Counted from the first letter of the stretch, positions 9,872 through 18,947 are shown. The stretch: DNA of 64,000 nucleotides from Pueribacillus sp041725775 (GCF_041725775.1 NZ_JBEUEL010000002.1:62001-126000), one strand, 5' to 3'. The notes: generated from the sequence alone by a model not told the origin. Translations and numbers: made by a program.

Positions 9872-9907
9872 TGTGAAAAAAATAACAACCTCAAAAAGGT
9901 TGTTATT
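9872..9907 (-). terminator. Rho-independent terminator after rpoZ
   Basis: Perfect 11-bp inverted repeat (AATAACAACCT / AGGTTGTTATT, 9881-9891 and 9897-9907) followed on the minus strand by a run of T. It overlaps the rpoZ stop codon. It separates the yicC-remA-gmk-rpoZ unit from coaBC. Confidence 0.9.
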
Positions 9908-10115
9908 ACTTAACTGTACTTTCTCCCTGTTCATAAGTTAGCTTACCTTCTTGAATTTCCTCAAGTGCAATTCCAACAGGTTTAAATGATTGTGGATTTT
10001 CAATGATCTGATTTTGGTGTTCTTGTATGTTACGTGCACGTTTCGCTGACAACGTAACGAGAGTATATTTTGAATCGATCACTTCTAGTAATGAATCAAT
10101 TGAAGGGTATAACAA
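9906..10115 (-). CDS. rpoZ: RNA polymerase omega subunit
   Basis: Small RNA polymerase subunit that helps beta' folding; 69 aa. The sequence begins MLYPSIDSLLEVIDSKYTLV and contains the omega signature AKRARNIQEH, then a short variable tail ending in KPVGIALEEIQEGKLTY. The start codon is TTG, with GGAGGTTG upstream inside the end of gmk. It follows gmk immediately, the standard Bacillota arrangement gmk-rpoZ-coaBC. Confidence 0.95.
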   Translation of the reverse strand: MLYPSIDSLLEVIDSKYTLVTLSAKRARNIQEHQNQIIENPQSFKPVGIALEEIQEGKLTYEQGESTVK

Positions 10116-10117
10116 TT

Positions 10118-10735
10118 TTATTCAACCTCCAGCATATTTTTATATTTATAATAAAGCCGATCTTTTCGATAATGTTCAGCACAGATGATCGCTTGGATTC
10201 GATGGCAAGCCGCCTCAACTTCGTCATTTTCAACGACATAATCATATTGAGTCATGAGCTGAATTTCTTCTTTAGCTACAGACATTCGATTTTCGATGAG
10301 GTGCGCTTCTTCTGTTCCCCGATTCGTAATTCTATTTTTAAGTTCCGTTAACGAAGGTGGCATTAAAAAGATAAATACAGCATTCGGAAAGTTTTGTTTC
10401 ACTTGCATCGCACCTTGAACTTCGATTTCAAGCAAAACGTCGTTTCCTTTCTTTAACATCTTCTGTACATATTTTATCGGAGTACCATAGTAGTTTCCAA
10501 CATACTCAGCCCACTCAAGCAATTCATTGTTTTTAATCATCTGCTCAAATTCAACTTTCGATTTAAAAAAATAGTCTACTCCATCAATTTCTCCATCTCG
10601 CGGCTTTCTAGTTGTCACAGAAATAGAATAATGAAGTGTTTCGTTTCTCCCTTCCATTATCGCTTCACGAACTGTCCCTTTCCCAACTCCAGAAGGTCCA
10701 GAAAGCACGAACAAAATGCCTTCGTTCCGTTCCAT
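10118..10735 (-). CDS. gmk: Guanylate kinase
   Basis: Phosphorylates GMP to GDP; 205 aa, normal length. P-loop GPSGVGKGT near residues 13-21, the GMP-binding segment SVTTRKPRDGEIDGVDYFF, and LLEIEVQGAMQVK typical of the family. Start ATG with GGAGG upstream. It sits between remA and rpoZ in an apparent four-gene unit with yicC. Confidence 0.97.
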   Translation of the reverse strand: MERNEGILFVLSGPSGVGKGTVREAIMEGRNETLHYSISVTTRKPRDGEIDGVDYFFKSKVEFEQMIKNNELLEWAEYVGNYYGTPIKYVQKMLKKGNDVLLEIEVQGAMQVKQNFPNAVFIFLMPPSLTELKNRITNRGTEEAHLIENRMSVAKEEIQLMTQYDYVVENDEVEAACHRIQAIICAEHYRKDRLYYKYKNMLEVE

Positions 10736-10758
10736 ACAAATCCTCCAGTCACTCGCTG

Positions 10759-11019
10759 CTAATTATCTTCGATATCATCTTTATTTAATAATCGTTGTGC
10801 AACTGTTTCAGGCTGCACTGCTGATAAAATAATATGATCGCTATCGGCAATAATCACCGCACGCGTTCGTCTCCCATATGTAGCGTCAATTAACATATTT
10901 CGATCACGAGCTTCTTGAATGACACGCTTAATTGGTGCAGATTCAGGACTAACAATAGAAACGATTCGATTTGCCGATACGATATTCCCAAATCCTATAT
11001 TAATCAATTTAATATTCAT
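10759..11019 (-). CDS. remA: Biofilm matrix regulator RemA (DUF370)
   Basis: 86-aa DUF370 protein. In B. subtilis RemA is a ring-forming DNA-binding activator of biofilm matrix and osmoprotection genes. Conserved features are INIGFGNIVSANRIVSIVSP, the basic RxxxxARDRNMLIDATYGRRTR patch and AVIIADSDHIILSAVQPETVA. The ATG at 11019 is chosen because GGGAGGAATGGG precedes it and it matches the family N-terminus; the frame is open twelve codons further upstream but that extension overlaps yicC. Neighbours yicC and gmk match B. subtilis. Confidence 0.94.
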   Translation of the reverse strand: MNIKLINIGFGNIVSANRIVSIVSPESAPIKRVIQEARDRNMLIDATYGRRTRAVIIADSDHIILSAVQPETVAQRLLNKDDIEDN

Positions 11020-11047
11020 CCCATTCCTCCCGATTTTCTGCTTCCAT

Positions 11048-11929
11048 TTATTCAATATTTTGTATCTGTTCTCTCATCTTTTCAAGTTCACTTTTCATAT
11101 TTACTACATCACGGTTGATCATCAAGTCATTTGCCTTTGAACCGATTGTATTTATTTCTCGATTCATTTCTTGAATTAAGAAATCAAGTTTTCGCCCGAC
11201 CGCATCTTTCTCCTGTAACACAGATTGAAATTGTTTACAATGGCTTTCCAAACGAATCACTTCTTCTTGGATGTTTGTTTTTTCCGATAATAAAGCGACT
11301 TCCGTCAGTAATCGTGATTCATCAATTTCCATTTTGTCGTGAACGAGCTCATAGATCCGATCTTGCAATCGTTCGTAAATGATCGACTCAAGTTGTTCAA
11401 AACGAATTTTAATCTTTTGCAAAAATTGCATGACACAATCTAAATTGTTTACGATTTTCGAATGCAACATCTCCCCTTCTTTTTCCCGCATTGATACGAG
11501 ATTTTGCACAGCAATTGAACAAGTAGTAACGAGTATTTCGTCAAGCATTGATGATTTATTTTCTTTTTCAACAACAGTTAATAATTCTGGCAATTGCAAA
11601 ATATGATCAAGCGAAAGTGTTGTTGAAAGGTTATGCTTTCTTTTTATGTGCTGAAGCGTTTGAATATAACTTTCTAGTAACTCATAATTCACATGTAATT
11701 GTTTCTCAAAAAGAGAGTCACTTTCAATCGTTACAAATACATCTACTTTTCCTCTTTTTATGTATGAGCGAACGAGCTGTCTTATCGAGTCTTCATATTC
11801 AAGAAAACCGTACGGTAAGCGAACAGATATATCTAAGTATCGGTGATTCACAGATTTGGTTTCAATATGAATTGAAAGGTCTTCATTTTTAAAGTTTGCT
11901 TTACCATAGCCTGTCATACTTTTTAGCAT
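11048..11929 (-). CDS. yloC: YicC/YloC family endoribonuclease
   Basis: 293-aa YicC-family protein; E. coli YicC and B. subtilis YloC are described as endoribonucleases. The N-terminus MLKSMTGYGKANF and the segment ETKSVNHRYLDISVRLPYGF are diagnostic. The C-terminal helical DUF1732 part includes GRKLDFLIQEMNREINTIGSKAND. The start ATG has GGAAGTGA upstream. It is first in the yicC-remA-gmk-rpoZ unit, downstream of the calcium ATPase terminator. Confidence 0.94.
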   Translation of the reverse strand: MLKSMTGYGKANFKNEDLSIHIETKSVNHRYLDISVRLPYGFLEYEDSIRQLVRSYIKRGKVDVFVTIESDSLFEKQLHVNYELLESYIQTLQHIKRKHNLSTTLSLDHILQLPELLTVVEKENKSSMLDEILVTTCSIAVQNLVSMREKEGEMLHSKIVNNLDCVMQFLQKIKIRFEQLESIIYERLQDRIYELVHDKMEIDESRLLTEVALLSEKTNIQEEVIRLESHCKQFQSVLQEKDAVGRKLDFLIQEMNREINTIGSKANDLMINRDVVNMKSELEKMREQIQNIE

Positions 11930-11993
11930 TCAATCACTTCCACTAAAATCCGTATTTTTTTATTTTACCATTAAGAATAAAAAAGGGAAAGTT

Positions 11994-12023
11994 CAAAAAA
12001 AGCTTGCCCGTTTGGCAAGCTTG
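11994..12023 (-). terminator. Terminator after the calcium ATPase gene
   Basis: Nine-bp perfect inverted repeat AAGCTTGCC / GGCAAGCTT (12000-12008, 12014-12022) with a five-base loop, followed on the minus strand by seven T. It lies just past the ATPase stop codon. Confidence 0.9.
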
Positions 12024-12027
12024 CAAA

Positions 12028-14697
12028 TTAGTTTTTCACTCTGCGAATATTCGTCTGTTTTGATACGTTGAACAGCGCAAGCAAAACCGTTGGAATCGAC
12101 GCCAATCCCGTAATAAGCAACCAATCTTGAATCGTTAGCGCTGTTGTTCGGAATACAGGTTGAAGCGGTTCGTAGTAAATGACAATGAATAGTAACAACA
12201 TCGATGAAATGACAGCTAACATCAGTGCTTTGTTTTCAAAAATGTTACGATGAAAAATTGAATGTTCACTTCGACAATCAAACACGTGGATTAATTGAGC
12301 TAAAACGAGGGTTGAAAACGCAATCGTTTGTGCTTTTGTTAAAGATTCTGTTTCATACACAATCATAAAAGCGACTAATGTAACAATCCCGATTAAAAAA
12401 CCTCGGCTAATTATTTTCCAGCCTAACCCACCTGAAAAAATACCTTCAGTCGTTTTACGTGGAGGACGCTTCATACTGTCTCGTTCAGCAGGATCTAATG
12501 CTAATGCCATCGCAGGCAACCCATCGGTAATCAAATTCACCCATAAAATTTGAATCGGCACTAAAGGTAAAGGCAATCCCATCAGCATTGCAAATAACAT
12601 AACTAAGATTTCTCCGACGTTTGACGCTAGCATGTAACGGATGAATTTACGAATGTTATCGTAGATGTTTCGACCTTCTTCAATCGCCGCGCGGATCGTT
12701 GCAAAATTGTCATCACTTAAAATTAATGCAGAAGCTTCTTTTGCAACGTCAGTTCCTGTTATCCCCATCGCAATTCCTATGTTGGCAGCCTTAATAGCAG
12801 GAGCATCATTAACGCCATCACCTGTCATCGCAACAACGTGTCCGTTGGCTTGCAATGCTTTCACAATCTTTAATTTATGTTCCGGTGATACTCTTGCAAA
12901 AACATAAATATCATCAATGATTTCTTTTAAGTGTTCAACCGGCATATGCTCAAGTGTTTTTCCTTCAATCGTTTTCCCGTTTTGTGGCAAAATCCCTAAA
13001 TCATTTGCGATGGCTGTTGCGGTTACTAAATGATCACCCGTGATCATGATCGTCTTAATCCCGGCATCATGACATGCTTCGATTGCACCTTTCACTTCAG
13101 GTCTTGGGGGATCGATCATTCCCGTCATTCCGATAAACGTTAAATTTGATTCAACTTGATGCTCATGATGAGGGTCATGTCCATAGGGCAACGGTTTGAA
13201 TGCTACAGCTAGAGTTCGTAGTGCTTTTTTAGCTAAATCTTCTACTTTTTCTTCAATGATTCGTTGTTCTTTCATCGATAAGATACTTTTCTTTCCATTT
13301 TTCATGATGTGGTTACTATTTGCGAGAACGACATCTGGAGCACCTTTTGTGATGACAAACCGTTGTTTATCATGATTTTCTACAATGACGCTCATCATTT
13401 TTCGATGTGAATCAAAAGGAAATTCCTTAATAACCCGATAATCTTTCTGTCGAATCTCTTGATCTATGCCTGCTTTCATCGCAGCTACGACGAGGGCACC
13501 TTCTGTCGGATCACCGATCAATTGATACTCTTTTTTTTCTTTTAAAATCGTTGCATTGCTACACAAAAGTCCGTAAGTAAGCAACTGCTTAATATCAGCC
13601 GTCACAGAACCTGAAAATGTACCTTCCGGTTGATAGCCTGTTCCTTCCACTTGAATACTTTTATCAAATGTCCATACGTGCGTAACAGACATTTTATTTT
13701 GTGTTAACGTTCCCGTTTTATCTGAACAAATGACTGTTGCACACCCTAATGTTTCAACTGCAGGAAGTTTGCGGACAATCGCTTTTCGCTTAATCATCCG
13801 TTGTACACCTAAAGCAAGCGAAACCGTGACAATCGCCGGCAACCCTTCTGGAATAGCCGCAACGGCAAGCGATACACCCGCTAAAAACATCGTGTAGACA
13901 TCGTGGCCATGTAAAACTCCAGCAATGACGACGAGAGCGGTTAAAGCAATGGCTACAGCAATTAATATTTTTCCTAATTGTTCAAGTTTCCTCTGTAATG
14001 GTGTCATCAATGTTTTCGTCGTTTGAATAAGGTCAGCAATTTTCCCCATTTCTGTCTTCATTCCCGTTGCAACGACGATTCCTAATCCGCTGCCTTTCAC
14101 GGCAAGAGTTCCTTTAAATAACATGTTATCTTGATCTGCAATGATCACATCGTCACCATGAATAGGGTCAGCATGTTTATGAGCAGGTACAGATTCACCC
14201 GTTAATGCTGATTCATCAACATATAAGCTTTTCGATTCTATTACACGAATATCTGCACTTATTCGACTTCCGCTTTCTATTTTTACAATATCTCCAACGA
14301 CGATTTCAGTCGTCGATATTTCAATCCATTTACTTTCACGCAACACATACGTTTTTGGTGCGGTTAATTCTTTTAACGCTTGTAAAGATCTTTCTGCTTT
14401 TCGCTCTTGAATGAAGCCGAGTACACCATTTAATAAAACAATTAAAATGATCGCAACCGCATCAACATATTCACCGAGTAAACCAGAAATTAAAGTGGCA
14501 ATGAGTAAAATAATAACCATAAAATCTTTAAATTGAGACAAAAAAATAAAAAAAGCGGACTTCTGTTCAGTTTCTTCTAATTGATTTAATCCAAATTTCT
14601 CCAACCTTTTCGAAGCTTGTTTCACAGATAAGCCTGTTTCAATGTTACTACTTAGTTCTGTTTCAATTTCTGAAATCTCTTTTTTAAACCAGTTCAT
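12028..14697 (-). CDS. yloB: P-type calcium-transporting ATPase (YloB/SERCA type)
   Basis: 889-aa P2A-type cation pump expected to export Ca2+ from the cytoplasm. An N-terminal cation ATPase domain is followed by paired membrane helices, the actuator-domain TGES (166-169), the SERCA-like PEGLPA (283-288) in helix M4, the phosphorylation motif CSDKTGTLTQNK (aspartate D326), MITGDH, TGDGVNDAPA, and a C-terminal block of six helices. B. subtilis YloB has nearly the same length and the same position next to rqcH. The start ATG is preceded by GAGGTGAAGAG. It is transcribed divergently from rqcH. Confidence 0.95.
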   Translation of the reverse strand: MNWFKKEISEIETELSSNIETGLSVKQASKRLEKFGLNQLEETEQKSAFFIFLSQFKDFMVIILLIATLISGLLGEYVDAVAIILIVLLNGVLGFIQERKAERSLQALKELTAPKTYVLRESKWIEISTTEIVVGDIVKIESGSRISADIRVIESKSLYVDESALTGESVPAHKHADPIHGDDVIIADQDNMLFKGTLAVKGSGLGIVVATGMKTEMGKIADLIQTTKTLMTPLQRKLEQLGKILIAVAIALTALVVIAGVLHGHDVYTMFLAGVSLAVAAIPEGLPAIVTVSLALGVQRMIKRKAIVRKLPAVETLGCATVICSDKTGTLTQNKMSVTHVWTFDKSIQVEGTGYQPEGTFSGSVTADIKQLLTYGLLCSNATILKEKKEYQLIGDPTEGALVVAAMKAGIDQEIRQKDYRVIKEFPFDSHRKMMSVIVENHDKQRFVITKGAPDVVLANSNHIMKNGKKSILSMKEQRIIEEKVEDLAKKALRTLAVAFKPLPYGHDPHHEHQVESNLTFIGMTGMIDPPRPEVKGAIEACHDAGIKTIMITGDHLVTATAIANDLGILPQNGKTIEGKTLEHMPVEHLKEIIDDIYVFARVSPEHKLKIVKALQANGHVVAMTGDGVNDAPAIKAANIGIAMGITGTDVAKEASALILSDDNFATIRAAIEEGRNIYDNIRKFIRYMLASNVGEILVMLFAMLMGLPLPLVPIQILWVNLITDGLPAMALALDPAERDSMKRPPRKTTEGIFSGGLGWKIISRGFLIGIVTLVAFMIVYETESLTKAQTIAFSTLVLAQLIHVFDCRSEHSIFHRNIFENKALMLAVISSMLLLFIVIYYEPLQPVFRTTALTIQDWLLITGLASIPTVLLALFNVSKQTNIRRVKN

Positions 14698-14752
14698 CTC
14701 TTCACCTCATCTGTTCCTTCCATCACTTGAGCCCAAGCTTACTCAATCTATA

Positions 14753-14781
14753 TTCAGACAAGCTAAAAAACATGCTATACT
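14753..14781 (+). promoter_or_regulatory. Candidate sigma-A promoter for rqcH
   Basis: TTCAGA (14753-14758) and TATACT (14776-14781) are separated by 17 bp, about 85 bp upstream of the rqcH start in the divergent intergenic region. The -10 is strong and the -35 is a four-of-six match. Confidence 0.55.
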
Positions 14782-14865
14782 GAATCAAGTTAGTTTTACG
14801 TACATGTTCTACAATTAAAGACTACTTTGTTAGAAGTTACGATAAAACGTAAATGAGGTGAAATC

Positions 14866-16566
14866 ATGTCTTTTGACGGATTTGTAACGAGGGCAGTTGT
14901 AAAAGAGTTACGTGAAACGTTATCGAACGGAAGAATTAATAAAGTGTATCAACCTTTTGAAACGGATTTATTATTGTCCATTCGTGCAAATCGAAAAAAT
15001 GTTCAGCTTTACATCTCGACAAGTGCGAACTTTTCTAGAATTCATTTAACAAACGAACGTTATCCGAACCCGATACAACCACCGATGTTTTGTATGCTCG
15101 TTCGCAAGCATATCGAAGGAAGTATCGTTAAAAACATTAAACAAATTGAACTTGATCGTATAATTCATATTGAATTGCAAGCCCGCGATGAATTAGGGGA
15201 TCTAATTTCAAAAACACTCGTCGTGGAAATTATGGGCAGGCATAGCAACTTGATCCTTTTGGATACAGAACGCAACATCATTATTGACAGCATTAAACAT
15301 TTGCCGCCATCTTTAAATTCATATCGTACTGTCTTACCAGGACGGGAATACGTGTCACCCCCTTCCCAAAACAAAGCAAATCCGCTTGAAGCAGACCGCG
15401 AAACGGTTTTAAAAAAAGTTGATTTTAATCAAGGCAAAATCGATCAACAATTGGTCACAAGTTTTGCGGGTTTATCCCCCATCGTAAGTAAAGAGATCGT
15501 TCATCGGGCAGGCTTTGTAACGAAAGATAGTTTGCCGCAAACGTTTTTGGAAGCGATGAAGTTGTTTCGAAACAATACGTACGAACCTGAAATCGTTCGT
15601 TCGAAGCATCGCGAAGCCTTTTCGGTCATGTCTTTAACGCACATGGATGGAGGAAAAATTAAATTTGACACAGTAAGTAGCATGCTCGATCGTTTTTATT
15701 TCGGTAAAGCAGAGCGGGATCGCATCAAACAACAAGCGAGCGATCTAGAAAAGCGATTAAGCAATGAAATGAAAAAAAATAAACGAAAACTTAAAAAGCT
15801 TGAAAAAACGTTGCATGATACAGAAAAAGCTGAGCAATATCAATTGTACGGTGAACTGCTTACCGCACATATGCATGAAATAAAACGCGGACAATCTCAA
15901 GTTGCAGTCGACAATTACTACAATCCAGGTGAAAAAGTAAAGATTACGTTAGATCCTGTGAAAACACCTGCTGAAAATGCACAGGCATATTATCAAAAAT
16001 ATACAAAAGCAAAAAACGCTGTGTCAATTGTAAAACGACAAATCGAAGAAACGAAAGAAAATATTGCCTATTTTGAACTGCTACTCACTCAAATGGAAAA
16101 AGCAACGCTAGAAGATGTTGCTGAAATTCGAGAGGAGTTAGAAGACGAAGGGATTATTAAACGAAAGCGCCGGAAAGAAAAAAAGAAAGTGGACAAACCA
16201 AAACCAGAAACATATGAATCAAGTGAAGGTGTTCCAATTCTCGTCGGCAAAAACAACAAACAAAATGAATATTTAACGATGAAGCTTGCACGTAAAAGTG
16301 ATACGTGGCTCCATGCAAAAGATATTCCTGGGTCTCACGTCGTCATTCGCGGTAATCAGTTTGGAGAAGAAACGTTGTACGAAGCTGCGGTGTTAGCCGC
16401 TTATTTCAGCAAAGCGAAACAATCGAGCAACGTTCCGATCGACTACACAGAAGTTCGGTATGTGAAAAAGCCGCGCGGCGCAAAGCCTGGGTTTGTCACA
16501 TATAGCAATCAAAAAACGATGTATGTCACACCGAGTGAGGATCTCGTCCTTAAGTTACGACCATAA
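14866..16566 (+). CDS. rqcH: Ribosome quality control factor RqcH (NEMF/FbpA family)
   Basis: 566-aa NEMF-family protein. Bacterial RqcH binds obstructed 50S subunits and directs C-terminal Ala tailing of stalled nascent chains. An N-terminal NFACT-N domain begins MSFDGFVTRAVVKEL. The D97-R98 pair needed for tRNA-Ala recruitment in B. subtilis RqcH is present at exactly that position. A long coiled coil (about 280-430) leads to the NFACT-R domain with SDTWLHAKDIPGSHVVIR. The ATG has GAGGTGAAATC upstream. Another RQC factor, YlmH, is encoded in this window at 30.9-31.7 kb. Confidence 0.96.
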   Translation: MSFDGFVTRAVVKELRETLSNGRINKVYQPFETDLLLSIRANRKNVQLYISTSANFSRIHLTNERYPNPIQPPMFCMLVRKHIEGSIVKNIKQIELDRIIHIELQARDELGDLISKTLVVEIMGRHSNLILLDTERNIIIDSIKHLPPSLNSYRTVLPGREYVSPPSQNKANPLEADRETVLKKVDFNQGKIDQQLVTSFAGLSPIVSKEIVHRAGFVTKDSLPQTFLEAMKLFRNNTYEPEIVRSKHREAFSVMSLTHMDGGKIKFDTVSSMLDRFYFGKAERDRIKQQASDLEKRLSNEMKKNKRKLKKLEKTLHDTEKAEQYQLYGELLTAHMHEIKRGQSQVAVDNYYNPGEKVKITLDPVKTPAENAQAYYQKYTKAKNAVSIVKRQIEETKENIAYFELLLTQMEKATLEDVAEIREELEDEGIIKRKRRKEKKKVDKPKPETYESSEGVPILVGKNNKQNEYLTMKLARKSDTWLHAKDIPGSHVVIRGNQFGEETLYEAAVLAAYFSKAKQSSNVPIDYTEVRYVKKPRGAKPGFVTYSNQKTMYVTPSEDLVLKLRP

Positions 16567-16583
16567 CAAATTAGGAAAACAGA

Positions 16584-16630
16584 AGAAGCTGTCACAGAAA
16601 TAACGTTCTGGACAGCTTCTCTATATTTTA
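16584..16630 (+). terminator. Terminator between rqcH and the convergent surface protein gene
   Basis: Ten-bp arms AGAAGCTGTC / GACAGCTTCT (16584-16593, 16611-16620) with a nested inner stem CAGAA / TTCTG, and T-rich sequence on both outer sides. It may serve both convergent genes. Confidence 0.8.
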
Positions 16631-16636
16631 AGACTT

Positions 16637-17974
16637 TCATTCCATGACTTTGCGCCGACGTAAAAACAAGACACCACCAGTCGTCGCAAGAAGAGTACCG
16701 ATTAGAATGAGAGTCGGCAGACTCGTTGCGGTTTTTGGTAGCTTGCCACCTTTGGAAGATTTACTTTTTCCACCTGTATCACTGCTTGTTGATGTTTTTG
16801 TTTTGCCTGTTCCACTACCATCATCACCTGAACCACTGCCACTACCTGAACCAGCAGAACCTTTCGGTCCTTTTGGACCTTGTGGACCAGCAGGGCCTTG
16901 CAAGTTGGCTATTTTCTTCCATCCATCAGTCGTTTTTTCGTACAGGTCACCTGTATTCGTATCTAGATACAAGTCACCGACATCCCCCGCATCCGCAGAT
17001 GGTGCGCCTGAACCTGTGAGGATTGCTGAACCTCGTTTGCCATCGTCACCTTTCAGATTGCTTACTTTTGTCCATGTGTTCGGGTCACGCTTGTACACGT
17101 CACCGGTCGTAATGTCGAGATACGAATCTCCATTCGTTCCAAGACTATCACTTGGAGGTCCTTCACCCGTGTACCATGAACCGAATGGTTCGACAACATT
17201 TACTGTGCGTTCGACGGTTGCTTCATTACCAACACTATCGCTCACTGTATACGTCACCGTATACGTGCCAATTGTGTCTGTGTCAACGTCACCTGAAATT
17301 TCAATATCATCTGATACATCGCCGTCGAAGTTATCTTGAGCAGTTGCGCCAAGTTCCTTATAAGGGTCGCCTTGTTTTACGATCATTGGATTGTCACCGT
17401 TGAGTGTGATGACAGGAGCTTCTCCGTCAATATCAATTGTTGTAATCAAAAACTTTTCATTTTCTGGAACGATACAAGTGTAAGCTAATGGTAGAGTTGG
17501 TGCTAAGTAAAGGTTCAAGGCAACTTCATCGGCCCATAACGTAACTTTGCCTTCGTCACCAGCAAGAAACGGTCCAACATCTACTCCACCTTCAGGTGTT
17601 AAAGGGACTAATAGGCGACCTTCATGCCCCGGTGGAGAAATCATTTGCGTATCTTCTAAAAATGTATGAACTTTGTTTGTTTGATTTTCAGAATTTATTT
17701 TAAAATTTGGACTCCCAAGGTCGACAATCATTGGTTCATCGGACCAGTTGGTGGCATCTGGAAAATCAAAGCTGACTGACACATTTTGTAAATGAAACTC
17801 TTCACCTGCTGCAACTAATGTAGGCAGAGTTGGATTAATGACTGGATCTATTCCAGGTATTGGTGACTTTGCGGCACATTCAAATATAAACGTTTTCTCA
17901 ACCTTCTGAGTTCCGACTGCCGCATTTGCCTTCGTACTAAACATATACAAAAAGACCATTGACAACGTGAACAT
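16637..17974 (-). CDS. Probable sortase-anchored surface protein with Ig-like (DUF5011) domain
   Basis: 445 aa from the internal ATG. In order: a hydrophobic signal-like segment ending STKANA (residues 13-18); an unrecognised extracellular domain (about 20-180) with two cysteines, C33 and C167; a DUF5011-type Ig-like domain (about 185-262) with the typical GTYTVTYTVSDSVGN; two related modules (265-315 and 316-372) sharing GD-YLD--TGD-Y and W-K--NL-G; a short collagen-like Gly-X-Y run; a Ser/Gly/Lys-rich linker; LPKTA (412-416); a membrane helix; and an RRRK tail. The frame is probably wrong at the 5' end: the ATG at 17974 has no ribosome binding site, whereas an out-of-frame ATG at 18006 does. 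The function is unknown; adhesion or matrix contact is only a guess. Confidence 0.8.
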   Translation of the reverse strand: MFTLSMVFLYMFSTKANAAVGTQKVEKTFIFECAAKSPIPGIDPVINPTLPTLVAAGEEFHLQNVSVSFDFPDATNWSDEPMIVDLGSPNFKINSENQTNKVHTFLEDTQMISPPGHEGRLLVPLTPEGGVDVGPFLAGDEGKVTLWADEVALNLYLAPTLPLAYTCIVPENEKFLITTIDIDGEAPVITLNGDNPMIVKQGDPYKELGATAQDNFDGDVSDDIEISGDVDTDTIGTYTVTYTVSDSVGNEATVERTVNVVEPFGSWYTGEGPPSDSLGTNGDSYLDITTGDVYKRDPNTWTKVSNLKGDDGKRGSAILTGSGAPSADAGDVGDLYLDTNTGDLYEKTTDGWKKIANLQGPAGPQGPKGPKGSAGSGSGSGSGDDGSGTGKTKTSTSSDTGGKSKSSKGGKLPKTATSLPTLILIGTLLATTGGVLFLRRRKVME

Positions 17975-18006
17975 TGCTATAATTGGTTTTTCAAAAGATG
18001 ATTCAT
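17975..18006 (-). pseudogene. Out-of-frame start and signal peptide n-region of the surface protein gene
   Basis: ATG at 18006 has GAAGG nine bases upstream and reads MNHLLKN before an immediate stop. Adding one A to the five-A run (17987-17991) would give MNHLLKKPIIA joined in frame to MFTLSMV and the rest of the protein, making a textbook signal peptide with a Lys-Lys n-region. The real coding sequence was therefore probably 16637-18006, broken by one base. Slipped-strand phase variation, a true mutation or a sequencing error are all possible. Confidence 0.75.
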
Positions 18007-18247
18007 TTTATAATACCTTCTTCATTTTTTTCGTCTACACATACGAGTAGACCTCACATACTAAGATAAAGGTTTGTCTCAATCATAACTATTCCGAATA
18101 GTGTCGGATAATTCAAAAAATAACCTACATTTGTAGGTGTTTTGTAATGATTCATGTGGTGTAAAAATGGACCAATCCACTATAAAAGTAGTGATTTGTC
18201 TGAATGAGCAAAGTGGTTTTTATTCTTTAATCGAGTTCCAAAATCAC
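18007..18247. other. Intergenic region upstream of the surface protein gene
   Basis: No credible gene is seen. It holds the ribosome binding site for the ATG at 18006, a short dyad GTCTAC-N8-GTAGAC (18033-18052) that could be an operator or 5' hairpin, and a small T-tailed hairpin (18123-18138, ACCTAC / GTAGGT). No strong sigma-A promoter is evident. Confidence 0.45.
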
Positions 18248-18297
18248 AAAAAGGACTATTTAAAAATCACTAGAGTGACTTCTAGATAGTCCTTTGA
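18248..18297 (-). terminator. Terminator of the pyrimidine operon
   Basis: Ten-bp perfect arms AAAGGACTAT / ATAGTCCTTT (18250-18259, 18286-18295), followed on the minus strand by a T run. It lies immediately after pyrE, the last gene of the pyr operon. Confidence 0.85.
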
Positions 18298-18311
18298 GCT
18301 TTATTTTATAA

Positions 18312-18947
18312 TTACGAATTCTGCCAATCTGAAGGGTTTTGACGCCAGTTTTGGACGAGCTGGATGCCATCATTATTAATGTAATCCGTTTGTGAAGCAA
18401 CTGTAAGAAGTGCGTCTAAATTCGTCAAAGTTTGGACTGTTAAATTTGCTTGTTGAAGCATTTTTTTCCCTTTTTCTAGTCCATAGCTGAAAATGGCTGC
18501 GACTCCTAACACGTCTGCTCCTGCATCCCGTAACGCGTCCGCCGCGTTGATCACACTCCCACCAGTTGAAATTAAGTCTTCAATAATGACGACTTGATTA
18601 CCAGCTTCAATTTTACCTTCGATTTGATTTCCTTTTCCATACTTTTTTGCGGAACTTCTTACATACACCATTGATTTATGTAATCGTTCACTTACTAATG
18701 CAGCATGTGGAATGCCAGCTGTTGCGGTTCCAGCAATGACTTCAACATTCGGAAAATGTGTTCTAATAATTTCCGTTAATCCGTCAGCCATTCGTTTTCT
18801 AACATCTGGAAAAGAAAGCGTAAGTCGGTTATCACAATAAATCGGAGATTTTATTCCAGATGTCCACGTAAACGGGTCATTTGGCTTTAACGAAACGGCT
18901 CCAATCGACAATAAATCAGCTGCAATTGTTTCTGCTAGTTTTGCCAT
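18312..18947 (-). CDS. pyrE: Orotate phosphoribosyltransferase
   Basis: Converts orotate and PRPP to OMP; 211 aa. The PRPP-binding motif VVIIEDLISTGGSV is present, as are the substrate segments TWTSGIKSPIYCDNR and AGTATAGIPHAALVSE. The start ATG has GGTGGTAGC upstream and lies 13 bp inside the end of pyrF, so it is probably coupled. It is the last gene of the operon, as in B. subtilis. Confidence 0.97.
   Translation of the reverse strand: MAKLAETIAADLLSIGAVSLKPNDPFTWTSGIKSPIYCDNRLTLSFPDVRKRMADGLTEIIRTHFPNVEVIAGTATAGIPHAALVSERLHKSMVYVRSSAKKYGKGNQIEGKIEAGNQVVIIEDLISTGGSVINAADALRDAGADVLGVAAIFSYGLEKGKKMLQQANLTVQTLTNLDALLTVASQTDYINNDGIQLVQNWRQNPSDWQNS

Noticed and set aside
16644..17339. 231-codon plus-strand open frame opposite the surface protein gene
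   Set aside because: Pro-rich antisense shadow of the Gly-rich repeats; no start signals; the minus-strand product has clear domains and an anchor.
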